Source of the DNA: Levilactobacillus brevis ATCC 14869 = DSM 20054
Lineage (GTDB): Bacteria; Bacillota; Bacilli; Lactobacillales; Lactobacillaceae
DNA: 64,000 nt
Assembly (NCBI RefSeq): GCF_001433855.1
Contig: NZ_AZCP01000002.1
Coordinates: 310,001 to 374,000 of the forward strand
Direction of reading: 5' to 3'
Shown: piece after piece, positions 52,900-62,363 of the stretch
Layout of the letters: each line of letters opens with the position of its first letter
Numbering within the stretch: position 1 is the stretch's first letter
Position numbers and translations under genes: made by a program
The notes under the pieces: model-generated
The model's database searches: none
What the model saw: the letters and a program-made list of their open reading frames with translations, nothing else
What the model was told of the DNA's origin: nothing

Positions 52900-53904
52900 T
52901 TACTTCTCCTCGTTCCGATCGTTATAGCCAGCTGGATGCGTTTGCTTCCAGTTCCAAGCCGTCCGAATAATATCTTCTACATTATCAAACCGGGGTTGCC
53001 AGTTCAATGTCTTGCGGGCCTTATCACTAGCCGCAATCAACGTGCTGGGATCACCAGCCCGGCGTGGTGCCATCTTTGCTGGGATTTCCTTACCGGTAAC
53101 TTTACGAGCGGCTTCCAGCATTTCCTTGTTAGAAAAGCCCGTGGAAGACCCCAAGTTAAAGGCATCACTGTCATGACCAGCCTTAAGATATTCCAGCGCT
53201 AAAATGTGGGCATCGGCCAAATCAACGACGTGGACGTAATCCCGGACGTTGGTACCATCCTTAGTTGGATAATCATCACCGAAGATGGCTAATTGATCTC
53301 GTTCGCCAGCAGCGACTTCCAAGATGATAGGTACCAAGTGGGTTTCGGGATGGTGATCTTCACCAATGCTCCCGTCTTCTTTGGCCCCAGCCACGTTGAA
53401 GTACCGCAGAGCAACGAATTTAATCCCGTAGGCTTCATCAGACCAACGCATGATCTTTTCCATCATCAGCTTGCTTTCACCATATGGATTGGTTGGCACT
53501 TGCGGATCCGTTTCTTTAATGGGGATCTGCTTGGGTTCACCATACGTTGCCGCCGTTGAAGAGAAGACAATCTTTTTAACGTTGTGCGTGTTCATAACTT
53601 CCAGCAAGGAAACCATCCCGGCCGTATTGTTGTCAAAGTACTTCAACGGTTTCTTCATAGATTCGGGAACCACGGAGAATGCGGCAAAGTGAATAACCCC
53701 TTCAATGTCTTCCTTATCAAAGACACCGTCTAGAAAGGCTTGATCCCGCACATCACCTTCGTAGAACCGAGCTTTCGCATTAACTGCGGCCCGGTGACCC
53801 GTTACCAAGTTATCGACAACGGCCACATCATAACCCTTTTCTACTAAACGATCGACGGCGTGAGAACCAATATAACCGGCACCACCTAAGACTAAAACTG
53901 TCAT
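52900..53904 (-). CDS. galE: UDP-glucose 4-epimerase
   Basis: A 334-residue short-chain dehydrogenase-type epimerase. NAD-binding GGAGYIGSH at residues 7-15, SSTAATYG with the catalytic Ser/Thr and Y-x3-K in [29 protein letters not shown] and the [10 protein letters not shown] region are typical GalE. ATG behind GAGGAGGAATTG. Confidence 0.97.
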   Translation of the reverse strand: MTVLVLGGAGYIGSHAVDRLVEKGYDVAVVDNLVTGHRAAVNAKARFYEGDVRDQAFLDGVFDKEDIEGVIHFAAFSVVPESMKKPLKYFDNNTAGMVSLLEVMNTHNVKKIVFSSTAATYGEPKQIPIKETDPQVPTNPYGESKLMMEKIMRWSDEAYGIKFVALRYFNVAGAKEDGSIGEDHHPETHLVPIILEVAAGERDQLAIFGDDYPTKDGTNVRDYVHVVDLADAHILALEYLKAGHDSDAFNLGSSTGFSNKEMLEAARKVTGKEIPAKMAPRRAGDPSTLIAASDKARKTLNWQPRFDNVEDIIRTAWNWKQTHPAGYNDRNEEK

Positions 53905-53981
53905 TGATCAATTCCTCCTCTTATGTTTAATTCTCTAAAATTCATTTTACACTAATCAATCGGCCTAACGGCAACCAATCC

Positions 53982-55151
53982 TTACTTTTGTAATTCAGCT
54001 GGACCGTCAGCAATCTCGGCCACGTAGAATTCAGCCGGGTGACCAATGGTTTCTTCGTAGGTCTTGCCAACCTGTGCTTCGAAATCAGCCACGTTGTCTT
54101 TCTTCACAATGGCAATGGCACAGCCACCGAAGCCAGCTCCCGTCATCCGAGCGCCTAAGACGCCAGGTTGTTGCCAAGCTGTTTCAACTAACGTGTCTAA
54201 TTCCTTCCCAGTAACGGCAAAGTCGTAGTTAAGCGAAATGTGAGAGGCGTTAACCAAGTGACCGAAGCGTTGCAGATCATTCTTTTGCAGTGCGTCAAAG
54301 GCCTTCAAGGTCCGTTGATTTTCAAAAACAGCGTGGCGCGCCCGCTTGATCAGTACGTCATCATTAATCAGATAAGCATTCTCATCGAATTCGTCTTCGT
54401 TCAGGTCACCTAATGTCTTAATATCCAACTTCGTTTGGAGCCGACGTAAGGCTTCTTCACATTGAGCTCGCCGTTCATTGTACTTGGAGTCGGTAAGTTC
54501 TCGGCGCTTCTTGGTATTCATAATAACCACCACATAATCGCCAAGAGCTAGTGGTGCGTACTCGTAATCCATCGTGTTAGTATCTAGCAAGATGGCTTGG
54601 TCTTTCTTACCCATGCCGATTGCAAATTGATCCATGATTCCCGTATTCAACCCGAAGTAATCATTTTCAACCTGTTGGCCAACCTTAACCATTTCGACTT
54701 CATCAAGCTTCATGCCATAAGCGGCGTGAAGAATTTCGCCCATCAACATTTCCATTGAAGCGGACGAAGATAAGCCAGAAGCATCTGGTAAATTACCATG
54801 GACAAACAAATCAAACCCATGATCGATGGTCAAGTCTTGCTTCGCCAGCTCGAACAGCATCCCTTTCAGGTAGTTCGCCCAGTTATCGGCTTTATCAAAG
54901 GCCAAGTTATCCAGTGAGAAGGTTAAGACCCCGGCGTCTGGTACATTGGCCGAGTACACGCGGAATTGCTTATCATCACGTGCTGAGTAAGCGGCGTAGG
55001 TCCCCATGCTGATGGCAGCGGGGAACACATGCCCACCATTGAAATCGGTATATTCACCGATTAAATTAATCCGACCAGGTGAGAAGAACACCCGTTGTGG
55101 GGCGACATCAAATTTTTCTTGGTATTCTGTTGCTAAGCTGGCGAAATCCAT
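53982..55151 (-). CDS. galK: Galactokinase
   Basis: A 389-residue GHMP kinase. Motif 1 GRINLIGEYTDFNGGHVFP near residue 27, motif 2 LPDASGLSSSASMEM and motif 3 GARMTGAGFGGCAIA are complete; the catalytic Asp is in NTGIMDQFAIGMG. ATG behind AAGGAGC. The 159 bases before it contain a cre-like site and an AGTAAA-GT-TTTACT palindrome, so galKETR probably has its own promoter. Confidence 0.97.
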   Translation of the reverse strand: MDFASLATEYQEKFDVAPQRVFFSPGRINLIGEYTDFNGGHVFPAAISMGTYAAYSARDDKQFRVYSANVPDAGVLTFSLDNLAFDKADNWANYLKGMLFELAKQDLTIDHGFDLFVHGNLPDASGLSSSASMEMLMGEILHAAYGMKLDEVEMVKVGQQVENDYFGLNTGIMDQFAIGMGKKDQAILLDTNTMDYEYAPLALGDYVVVIMNTKKRRELTDSKYNERRAQCEEALRRLQTKLDIKTLGDLNEDEFDENAYLINDDVLIKRARHAVFENQRTLKAFDALQKNDLQRFGHLVNASHISLNYDFAVTGKELDTLVETAWQQPGVLGARMTGAGFGGCAIAIVKKDNVADFEAQVGKTYEETIGHPAEFYVAEIADGPAELQK

Positions 55152-55178
55152 GGCAATTAGCTCCTTAATAAAATTTTT

Positions 55179-55192
55179 AGTAAAGTTTTACT
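55179..55192. promoter_or_regulatory. GalR-type palindrome upstream of galK
   Basis: AGTAAA-GT-TTTACT, 28 bases before the galK ATG. Confidence 0.5.
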
Positions 55193-55234
55193 CTTAATCA
55201 TCATAGTCGCTTTATGCGACCGTGTCAATTAAAT

Positions 55235-55248
55235 ATAAAACGTTTTCA
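55235..55248 (-). promoter_or_regulatory. cre-like site (CcpA) upstream of galK
   Basis: On the minus strand TGAAAACGTTTTAT matches TGWAARCGYTWNCW at 13 of 14 positions. Confidence 0.6.
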
Positions 55249-55265
55249 TTAGCGTCATTAACAAC

Positions 55266-55300
55266 AATAGGGCTAAGGCGTTTTCCACCCTAGCCCCATT
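55266..55300 (-). terminator. Hairpin after the galactose permease gene
   Basis: AATGGGGCTAGG pairs with CCTTAGCCCTATT on the minus strand with two mismatches; the T-run is poor, so attenuation rather than full termination is likely. Confidence 0.5.
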
Positions 55301-55310
55301 GAATTTGTTT

Positions 55311-56735
55311 CTAATTTTCTTTTTTAGCTTCTTGTGCTTCAAGTTTGGCTTCAATTTCTTTAACGATTTCAGCATGCCGTTTTTCTGACAAGCTAATCTT
55401 GAATTGATAGATCAAAGCAGCAACGGCAATCAAAACAAGTGGAATATAGAAAATAAATGAATGGAAGATGAACAGTCCATGCGCAGAGATTTCACTCGGC
55501 TTCGTGTTTCCAGTCATCCCGGCATTAACCGCAGCGAGCACCACAATCCCCATGGAGAAGGCACCGGCTAACTTATCGATTAATGGCCGCACAGCCAAGG
55601 TAACGGATTCATTCCGGACTCCGTTTTTCCATTGCCCGTATTCAACACTATCTGTGATCGTCATCAAAGCAGCCAAGAAGATCATTGGGTATGGGAAGAA
55701 GAAGATGGCATCAGCAATCAGAATCATGGCAACATTCGTTCCAGAAAGCATGAATAAAATATAGCCAATGATCATCATGGCAATTCCGCCAACATAGATT
55801 CCCTTACGGGTTACTAACCGAACCAGAACTGGGAATAACGGCACGGAGATGACCCCTAAAACAGCTGTGATAACCCCAACAATACTGTATTCATTTGGCT
55901 TACCGATTACATAACGGAAGTAATAAACTAACAATGAATTCGTAACCACATACCCTAAGGCAAACAGGAAGTAGGATAACGATAACCACATTAATTGATC
56001 ATTTTCGCCTAACACCTTGAAGACATCCCGGAGGCGCGTCTTTTCAGTGTTTTCCCGAATAAGGCTAGACTTTTCTTTAGTTCCAAAGAAAGTTGCCAAA
56101 GCCCCTAACAAGGACACGGCCCCAATCACAACGGCAAAGCCTAACCAGCCGGCACGTGTTTGCGTATTACCATGTGTACCTGAGAAGGTCTGTGAGAAGA
56201 AGATTACCAATGGCATAATAACAATGGCAACCCCTTGTGCACCCAAGGTAGAACCAAAACGGGCAATTGTCCCAAAGCGGTTCCGGACACCTGAATCAAC
56301 ACTCAATGCAGGTAACATGGACCAAAAGGCGATATCTTTAAACGAATAGAAAATATCCAAAATTACGAAAACAATAGCAAAGATAATGAAGTACAAAGTG
56401 GTATTAGAATCAGCTAAACCGAAGAAACTCGTAAAGATAACAATCAGGCCGACGGAACTAATAATGGCCCCCCAAAGAATCCAAGGCTTAAATTTCCCCA
56501 TCTTCGTCTGCGTGTTATCAACGACCCCACCAATCATGGGATCAAACGCAATTTCAATCAAACGAATAACCATAACCATCGTGATTACGATACTAGCTAA
56601 CTTAGCATCTGTTGCCGCGCCTTGACCCACAAACAACACACTGGTAACAAACATCGCGAAGTAAGTATTCAATGCTGCATAGAACGCATCATGCCCGAAG
56701 GCCCCTAACGCGTATGATGTATACTGCTTAAACAT
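55311..56735 (-). CDS. galP: GPH-family galactose:cation symporter
   Basis: A 474-residue MelB/LacS-like transporter with 12 helices. Landmarks: GHDAFYAALNTYFAMF, DPMIGGVVDNTQTKMGKFKPWILWG (the GPH cation-site loop) and YGQWKNGVRNESVTLAVRPLIDK. It lacks the C-terminal IIA domain of LacS. ATG 56735 has AAAGGTG at 8 bases; a GTG at 56744 is in frame. The galactose substrate is inferred from its position before galK. Confidence 0.92.
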   Translation of the reverse strand: MFKQYTSYALGAFGHDAFYAALNTYFAMFVTSVLFVGQGAATDAKLASIVITMVMVIRLIEIAFDPMIGGVVDNTQTKMGKFKPWILWGAIISSVGLIVIFTSFFGLADSNTTLYFIIFAIVFVILDIFYSFKDIAFWSMLPALSVDSGVRNRFGTIARFGSTLGAQGVAIVIMPLVIFFSQTFSGTHGNTQTRAGWLGFAVVIGAVSLLGALATFFGTKEKSSLIRENTEKTRLRDVFKVLGENDQLMWLSLSYFLFALGYVVTNSLLVYYFRYVIGKPNEYSIVGVITAVLGVISVPLFPVLVRLVTRKGIYVGGIAMMIIGYILFMLSGTNVAMILIADAIFFFPYPMIFLAALMTITDSVEYGQWKNGVRNESVTLAVRPLIDKLAGAFSMGIVVLAAVNAGMTGNTKPSEISAHGLFIFHSFIFYIPLVLIAVAALIYQFKISLSEKRHAEIVKEIEAKLEAQEAKKEN

Positions 56736-56786
56736 CTGTGTCACACCTTTCAGCGGGAATCCCGTATTTTTAACTCAGAATAATTT

Positions 56787-57032
56787 CTAGTGATAACGCC
56801 GTTCAATAATCTTCGAGAGCACATCTTCTCGTTGCTGTGAACGGGCCATATCGAATTGCGTTTCTTCAAGATTATTGAAATCTTGTGCCAACAAGGTTGC
56901 TTCCAAGTACAAGGTCAATTGCCGCTTGATATACAGCTTATTTTCCTCATCTGGACGTTGCGCGTTACCACCCAACACCGCGGCCGCAAACTCTGCCGGA
57001 TCCAACGTAATTTTGTCATTTTTCTTAGCCAT
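56787..57032 (-). CDS. Small hypothetical protein at the head of the gal transcript, 81 aa
   Basis: Starts MAKKNDKITLDPAEFAAAVL behind AAGGGGTG and appears largely helical (TLYLEATLLAQDFNNLEETQ). No membrane segment. It is the first ORF after the GalR/CcpA-type sites and 51 bases before the permease gene, so it is probably galactose-regulated. Family not recognised. Confidence 0.7.
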   Translation of the reverse strand: MAKKNDKITLDPAEFAAAVLGGNAQRPDEENKLYIKRQLTLYLEATLLAQDFNNLEETQFDMARSQQREDVLSKIIERRYH

Positions 57033-57072
57033 CTGAAACACCCCTTATCTGTTTTCAACATTTATCTAAGGT

Positions 57073-57100
57073 TAGTAAAACGTTTAGTATTGTTTTACTA
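57073..57100. promoter_or_regulatory. GalR-type inverted repeat
   Basis: TAGTAAAAC (57073-57081) and GTTTTACTA (57092-57100), perfect 9-base arms. Confidence 0.5.
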
Positions 57101-57102
57101 TA

Positions 57103-57117
57103 TGTAAGCGCTTTACA
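57103..57117. promoter_or_regulatory. cre-like site
   Basis: TGTAAGCGCTTTACA, the near-palindrome typical of CcpA targets (12 of 14 consensus positions). Confidence 0.5.
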
Positions 57118-57224
57118 GTAGCCATCATAAGGTTATTTCGTTAAATAAGCAACCACTTAATTTGTGTAATATTACACTATACATAGTGATACAGACTGAA
57201 ATACCGGTATTGCAACCGGTTGTA

Positions 57225-57239
57225 TTTTACTAAGTAAAA
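57225..57239. promoter_or_regulatory. GalR-type perfect palindrome
   Basis: TTTTACT-A-AGTAAAA, followed by a further half-site TTTAGTAAA. Confidence 0.5.
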
Positions 57240-57266
57240 ATTTAGTAAATCAATAAATAAATTTGT

Positions 57267-57308
57267 AAAAAGGGAACGGCCATAAAAAATCTATGGCCGT
57301 TCCCTTTT
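57267..57308. terminator. Terminator after the phosphoglucomutase gene
   Basis: AAAAGGGAACGGCCATA and TATGGCCGTTCCCTTTT form a perfect 17-bp stem with a 7- to 8-base loop. Confidence 0.92.
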
Positions 57309-57320
57309 GATATTTATCGC

Positions 57321-59051
57321 CTAAATCGACGCGACATATTGTTTTAACGCACTTTCATACGTTGCCAGCCGTTGTTGCGCGGCAGCATCAGTCTCATCAC
57401 TAGTCCCAATATAGAATTTCACTTTAGGTTCCGTTCCTGAGGGCCGAATACAAATCCAAGTTCCATCACTTAACCAGTATTTCAAAACATTTGACTGCGG
57501 CAGATCAATCGAACTGGTCGTTCCGTCTGCCAATGTTTTGACACTCGTTGAGAAGTCTTCAACGGCTTCAATTTGATTGCCGGCAAAGGCAGTCGGGGCG
57601 TTTTCCCGGAATTCACTCATTAAGTGGGCCATTTGGTCCGCACCGTCAACACCAGGGAATTCCTCAAACGTGGTCTTTTCCGCAAAGTAACCATAAGTTG
57701 CGTAAAGTTCTTCGATCCCATCATACAGGGTCATTCCCCGTTGTTTGTAGTCTGCTGCTACTTCTGCCAACAGAACCGTTGATTGAATGGCATCCTTATC
57801 CCGAACAAAGGGCTTAATCAGATAGCCGTAGCTTTCTTCAAACCCAAAGAGGAAGGTATGGTCATGCGCCGTTTCATACTGATGAATCTGCTCGGCAATA
57901 AACTTAAAACCAGTCAAGACGTTCTTCATCTCAACACCATAAGCGGCGGCAATCTTAGTGGCCAATTCGGTCGATACGATCGACTTCACTACCCGACCAT
58001 CGCTTGGCAACTGCCCCGCTTGCTTGCGGGCCTTCAAAATGTAGGCCAACAGAATGGAGGCAATCTGGTTCCCCGTTAGTAACTGGTAATCACCATTTGG
58101 CTGGCGAACTGCGGCACCTAATCGATCGGCATCTGGGTCGGTGGCGACTAATAGGTCAGCCCCCTCTTTTTTACCAAGCGCGATCGCCATGTCAAACGCT
58201 TGTGAGAACTCAGGATTTGGGAATGGCACCGTTGGAAATTCAGGATCGGCAATGGCTTGTTCGGGAACCATCGTAAAGTTCTCAAATCCGGCCCCCCGGA
58301 GTGCCCGTTCGCCGATAACCTTTCCTGTGCCGTGAAGTGGTGTGTAGATCAGCTTCATTGTCTTACCGACACTGCGGATTAATTCAGAATTAATCGTCAC
58401 ACTTTCAACGTTCTGCAGATAAGGTTGGTCGACATCTTCGCCAATAATGCGTAACAATTTGTTGGACCGTAGTTGCGTCTCATCAGCTACATCAATGGCA
58501 AAGACGTCTTTAGCCGAACGGACAAAATCGGTAATCATATCGGATGCTTTCGGTGGCATCTGACCGCCATCCGGGCCGTAAATTTTAAACCCATTATATT
58601 GCTTGGGGTTGTGGCTCGCGGTAATCATAATGCCCATGGCCGTCTGTAAATGGCGAACCGCAAAGGACAACTCTGGCGTTGGTCGCATATCGTCAAACAC
58701 ATAGCTTGGAATATGGTGCGCACCCAAGACGTGCGCGGCTTCGTGGGCAAATTCGCGGGAGTGGTAGCGAGAGTCAAAACTAATGGCAACCCCCTGTTGT
58801 TTCGTCGCATCATCGAGCGTGTCCAGATACCGGGCCACACCTTCAGTTGCTTGGCGCACCGTGTAGACATTCATTTGCCCAATGCCGGGGCCCATCACAC
58901 CACGCATTCCGGCGGTTCCAAAGCTCATGGGTGCAGTAAATGCAGCCTGCTTAGCGGCATCGTCTGTAGCGATCGCATCTAGTTCTTGCTTGATGTAAGG
59001 AATCAGGTCAGGTTGTTGGGCCCACACCTGGTAATTTTCTTGCCAACTCAT
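57321..59051 (-). CDS. pgm: Alpha-phosphoglucomutase
   Basis: A 576-residue alpha-D-phosphohexomutase linking glucose-1-P from the Leloir pathway to glucose-6-P. Active-site serine in ITASHNPKQYNG, magnesium loop TDPDADRLG, sugar loop GFEESYGYL and phosphate loop RPSGTEPKVKFY are all present. ATG behind GAGGAGAG. It follows galM by 21 bases, so galM-pgm form a unit. Confidence 0.95.
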   Translation of the reverse strand: MSWQENYQVWAQQPDLIPYIKQELDAIATDDAAKQAAFTAPMSFGTAGMRGVMGPGIGQMNVYTVRQATEGVARYLDTLDDATKQQGVAISFDSRYHSREFAHEAAHVLGAHHIPSYVFDDMRPTPELSFAVRHLQTAMGIMITASHNPKQYNGFKIYGPDGGQMPPKASDMITDFVRSAKDVFAIDVADETQLRSNKLLRIIGEDVDQPYLQNVESVTINSELIRSVGKTMKLIYTPLHGTGKVIGERALRGAGFENFTMVPEQAIADPEFPTVPFPNPEFSQAFDMAIALGKKEGADLLVATDPDADRLGAAVRQPNGDYQLLTGNQIASILLAYILKARKQAGQLPSDGRVVKSIVSTELATKIAAAYGVEMKNVLTGFKFIAEQIHQYETAHDHTFLFGFEESYGYLIKPFVRDKDAIQSTVLLAEVAADYKQRGMTLYDGIEELYATYGYFAEKTTFEEFPGVDGADQMAHLMSEFRENAPTAFAGNQIEAVEDFSTSVKTLADGTTSSIDLPQSNVLKYWLSDGTWICIRPSGTEPKVKFYIGTSDETDAAAQQRLATYESALKQYVASI

Positions 59052-59072
59052 ATCTAATCTCTCCTCTTAGAC

Positions 59073-60095
59073 TTACTTACGCGTATATTGATAACTAATT
59101 GTATGTTCCACTGGTTGGTTAGCCGGCAGAACCACATCGCCGAAATCAGCATGGTGAATCGCGTCAGGTAACGTTTGTGCTTCCATTGCTAAGGCATTGT
59201 AATCCCGAGCATCGGCCCGTGCATCATCGGTTGGGTTGGCGGTAAAGACCACTAACCCATTGCGATCAGAATAAATGGAAACTTCCCGGTGTCCCGTGGT
59301 ATCCCCGATTGTCGCAATTGGGGTGTCCTTGCTAGGTTCTACGACAAAGGCATCGTCATATTCAACTTGGCCCGTTTGGTGAAGTTGATCCAACCCATCC
59401 TTAACCGTTCGTGGCTGACTAAAGTCGTAACCCGTCCCGGCCGTTGGCACCATCTCACCAGTCGGAATCTTCGCCTGATCCAAGACCAACCGCTTGTCGC
59501 CACTTAGTTTAACCCACTGCTGGTCTAAATCGTGTTGATCATCAGTCACATTAAAGTAGGTGTGAATCGTTGGGTTGAAGAGTGTTGCCGCATCACTTTG
59601 AGCATCGAAGGTGATGTCTAAGCGATTTTCTTCCGTCAGCGTGTACGTAATCGTCGTCTCCAAGTTACCCGGATAACGGTCATCGACCGGCGTTGACGTG
59701 TGCGTTAACACCACGCTAGCGGTATCGGCAGTCTGATTGGTCGTCGCATTCCAGTTCACAAAGGTGAAACCATGAGAACCCCCATGACTCGCATTTGGTT
59801 CTTCATTGGCTTCCAAATGTATCGTCTGACCGTCTAACTCAAATTGAGCGCCGGCAATCCGACCCGCAACACGACCTAAGGCTTGGCATAAGTAATACGG
59901 ATTATGGTCATAACCTGCTAAATCAGGCTTATTCACAATCAGTGAATGACGCTTGCCATCCTCCACCACACTAAATTCTTGCAGCGTAGCACCCCAGGTT
60001 AGAACCGCAACCTGCGTCCCTTGTTGATTCGTTAACACATATTTTGAGACATCCTGCTGGTTCAACGTACCAGCCGCACTCTTCGTAATTTCCAT
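59073..60095 (-). CDS. galM: Aldose 1-epimerase (galactose mutarotase)
   Basis: A 340-residue beta-sandwich enzyme converting beta- to alpha-galactose for galactokinase. Substrate residues are visible in GRVAGRIAG, NASHGGSHGF and NPTIHTYFNV (catalytic His), with the catalytic Glu likely in AMEAQTLPDAIHH. The frame extends to 60161, but ATG 60095 behind GGAGGTGTAC is preferred. TTTTTTACTAAAATT at 60163-60177 upstream resembles the GalR half-sites. Confidence 0.95.
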   Translation of the reverse strand: MEITKSAAGTLNQQDVSKYVLTNQQGTQVAVLTWGATLQEFSVVEDGKRHSLIVNKPDLAGYDHNPYYLCQALGRVAGRIAGAQFELDGQTIHLEANEEPNASHGGSHGFTFVNWNATTNQTADTASVVLTHTSTPVDDRYPGNLETTITYTLTEENRLDITFDAQSDAATLFNPTIHTYFNVTDDQHDLDQQWVKLSGDKRLVLDQAKIPTGEMVPTAGTGYDFSQPRTVKDGLDQLHQTGQVEYDDAFVVEPSKDTPIATIGDTTGHREVSIYSDRNGLVVFTANPTDDARADARDYNALAMEAQTLPDAIHHADFGDVVLPANQPVEHTISYQYTRK

Positions 60096-60316
60096 CAAAG
60101 TACACCTCCAAAAAATAAAGAATCCGGTTTCATTGTAACCTAACCGGGGGTTGAGTACCAAATTTTTTACTAAAATTCGCCTAATTATTTTACGTTGAAC
60201 AATTAAAAGCCACTTTACGATTAACCTTATTTGAGTTTAGACGAAGGTGTTTACTCCGTAAAATTAAATCAATACCATTATAATATAATTTAGGAATTCA
60301 ATATATTCTATATAGG

Positions 60317-60343
60317 AATAGCAAATATTCTCTATTTGCTATT
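60317..60343. promoter_or_regulatory. Inverted repeat upstream of the acyl-CoA dehydrogenase operon
   Basis: AATAGCAAAT and ATTTGCTATT are perfect 10-base arms separated by 7 bases, just upstream of a -35-like TAGACT (60350-60355) and TATACT (60374-60379). TTATCA-TT-TGATAA lies in the spacer. Candidate regulator sites; the rest of 60096-60427 holds no gene. Confidence 0.5.
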
Positions 60344-60427
60344 TGCCCCTAGACTTATCATTTGATAATCCGCTATACTCACGTTATTCGCTCACATATG
60401 CACAAACAACTTCAAGGAGGCCCACTT

Positions 60428-61546
60428 ATGTCAACAACGACTGCTGCTGAAAAATTACTATTGCAAATGGTGGATGATTATACGCAAAAAGAGATTGCGC
60501 CCCAAGATATGCCGATGGACGCGGCTGGTGACTTTCCCGCCGGTTTCATGGAAAAGTTGACAGCGACCGGCTTCTTAGGACTCATGTTACCGCAAGAATT
60601 TGGCGGCGCTGGCTTTGGTCCTGAAATTACGGCAACGGTGTTGAACCACATTGCCCGCGGAAACGCCAGCACAGCAGTGACCCTTGAAGGTCATTTCAAA
60701 ACTATTGATCAACTCTTAAAGTATGGTACACCAGCTTTACAACAACAATTACTACCAACGGCTACCGACCGGATTTTTGCCTTTTCCATGACCGAAGCTA
60801 GTGGTGGTTCTAATCCAATGAGTATTAGTTCAACGGCCACTCGTGAAGGAAATCACTGGGTACTCAATGGCGATAAAATTATGATTACGAATGGTGGTCT
60901 GGCTGAGGTTTACTGTGTTTTGGTCAAAACCGCCCCGACAGAGCTTTCCGTCTTCGTAGTCGATCAAGACATGCCCGGCTTTTCTTTTGGTAAACGTGAA
61001 GACTTTATCGGTTTACGGGGAACGCCAGTCGGTGAAATCGTCATGGACCATATCGTTGTCGATGACGACCACCTCCTTGGAAATCTCGGTGACGGTGGCC
61101 TCATCGGTGACTCTGCTCATGACGACGCTCGGGTGTTAATGGGTGCCGTGCTCACCGGTATTATGGAACACGAATTAAAGATTGCAACCGATTATGCTAA
61201 AGAACGCAAGGCCGGCGATCAACCACTAACGGCCCTTCAAGTTACCCAACGCAAAGTTGCCGACATGGCAATCCGCAAGGAAACCACCAAATTGCTCTAC
61301 CAACAGGCGGCCCATCTCAAGGCGCTTGGTCAACCCTACAGTGAACTCGCCGCTATGGCTAAAGCTCATGGTTCTCGTGCCGCAGTTAGTGCTGGCGATG
61401 ATGCCCTTCAAATTCTAGCCGGCTATGGCTACAGCCGTGAATATCCAGTTGAACACCTGATCCGTGATGCCCGCGCACTAGAGATTGCGGAAGGCACCGT
61501 TGAGAAAATGCGTTCAGCTATTGCCCTCGCCGAATTTAACCACTAG
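60428..61546 (+). CDS. Acyl-CoA dehydrogenase
   Basis: A 372-residue flavoprotein. FAD-contacting FAFSMTEASGGSNPMSI, GDKIMITNGG, DFIGLRGTPVGEIVMD and the C-terminal EIAEGTVEKMR, whose Glu sits at the usual catalytic-base position (YEGT in short/medium-chain enzymes). ATG 60428 behind AAGGAGG; an upstream in-frame extension is ignored. It passes electrons to the ETF encoded directly downstream. Other beta-oxidation genes are absent, so the acyl-CoA substrate and direction are unknown. Confidence 0.93.
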   Translation: MSTTTAAEKLLLQMVDDYTQKEIAPQDMPMDAAGDFPAGFMEKLTATGFLGLMLPQEFGGAGFGPEITATVLNHIARGNASTAVTLEGHFKTIDQLLKYGTPALQQQLLPTATDRIFAFSMTEASGGSNPMSISSTATREGNHWVLNGDKIMITNGGLAEVYCVLVKTAPTELSVFVVDQDMPGFSFGKREDFIGLRGTPVGEIVMDHIVVDDDHLLGNLGDGGLIGDSAHDDARVLMGAVLTGIMEHELKIATDYAKERKAGDQPLTALQVTQRKVADMAIRKETTKLLYQQAAHLKALGQPYSELAAMAKAHGSRAAVSAGDDALQILAGYGYSREYPVEHLIRDARALEIAEGTVEKMRSAIALAEFNH

Positions 61547-61555
61547 GAGGTTCTC

Positions 61556-62350
61556 ATGAAAATTATCGTTTGTCTAAAACAAGTTCCGGAAACCAATAAC
61601 GTGACGATTGACCCCATCACACATAACCTTGATCGTCGTGGGCTGGCCGGTGTCATGAATCCATTTGATAAACATGCCATTGAGCTTGCCTTGTCATTAA
61701 AAGATACCGCCGACACTGACGTCACTATTACGTTACTCACGATGGGGCCCGATGATTACGCGGATTCACTCCACGAAGGCCTCGCCATGGGCGCTGACGA
61801 AGGGGTTTTACTTTCCGATCGCGCTTTTGCAGGTGCCGATACACTTGCTACCGGTTATGTTTTGGCTCAGGCCATTAAAAAAATTGGTAACGCCGACTTG
61901 ATTCTATTCGGTCGCCAAGCCGTTGACGCTGATACTGGACAGGTCGGTCCGATTGTCGCCGAGTTCCTCCACCAGCCACAGATCACTTACGCGGCCAACT
62001 TACGTTTAAGTGGCCCCAATGAAGTTACGGCTGAGCGTCTACTGGAAGACACCAAACAGACGCTAGTCGCTCAATTACCCGCTGTGGTCAGTGTCCGCAG
62101 TGAGTTGAACACGCCACGTTACCCCACCCCGCGACAAATTCAGCTTAGCTTCGCCAAACCCCTGACTGTCTGGCATCACGATGATTTAGAGCTGGACGAC
62201 CAACGCCTCGGCCAAGCTGGTTCACCCACAATCGTCACGAAAGTCTATGCGCCGGCACCCGTTAAGCGCGAACTAACGCCACTAACCGGAACACCACGCG
62301 AAGCCGCCAGTCAACTGATTACGGCCCTAAAAGACCGTCAGCTCATTTAA
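61556..62350 (+). CDS. etfB: Electron transfer flavoprotein beta subunit
   Basis: A 264-residue EtfB: MKIIVCLKQVPETNNVTIDP opening, NPFDKHAIELALSLKD, LAMGADEGVLLSD and FGRQAVDADTGQVGPIVAEF. The last feature resembles the nucleotide-binding loop that holds AMP or a second FAD. Nine bases after the dehydrogenase, behind AGGAGG. Confidence 0.95.
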   Translation: MKIIVCLKQVPETNNVTIDPITHNLDRRGLAGVMNPFDKHAIELALSLKDTADTDVTITLLTMGPDDYADSLHEGLAMGADEGVLLSDRAFAGADTLATGYVLAQAIKKIGNADLILFGRQAVDADTGQVGPIVAEFLHQPQITYAANLRLSGPNEVTAERLLEDTKQTLVAQLPAVVSVRSELNTPRYPTPRQIQLSFAKPLTVWHHDDLELDDQRLGQAGSPTIVTKVYAPAPVKRELTPLTGTPREAASQLITALKDRQLI

Positions 62351-62363
62351 GGAGGAAATCGGT

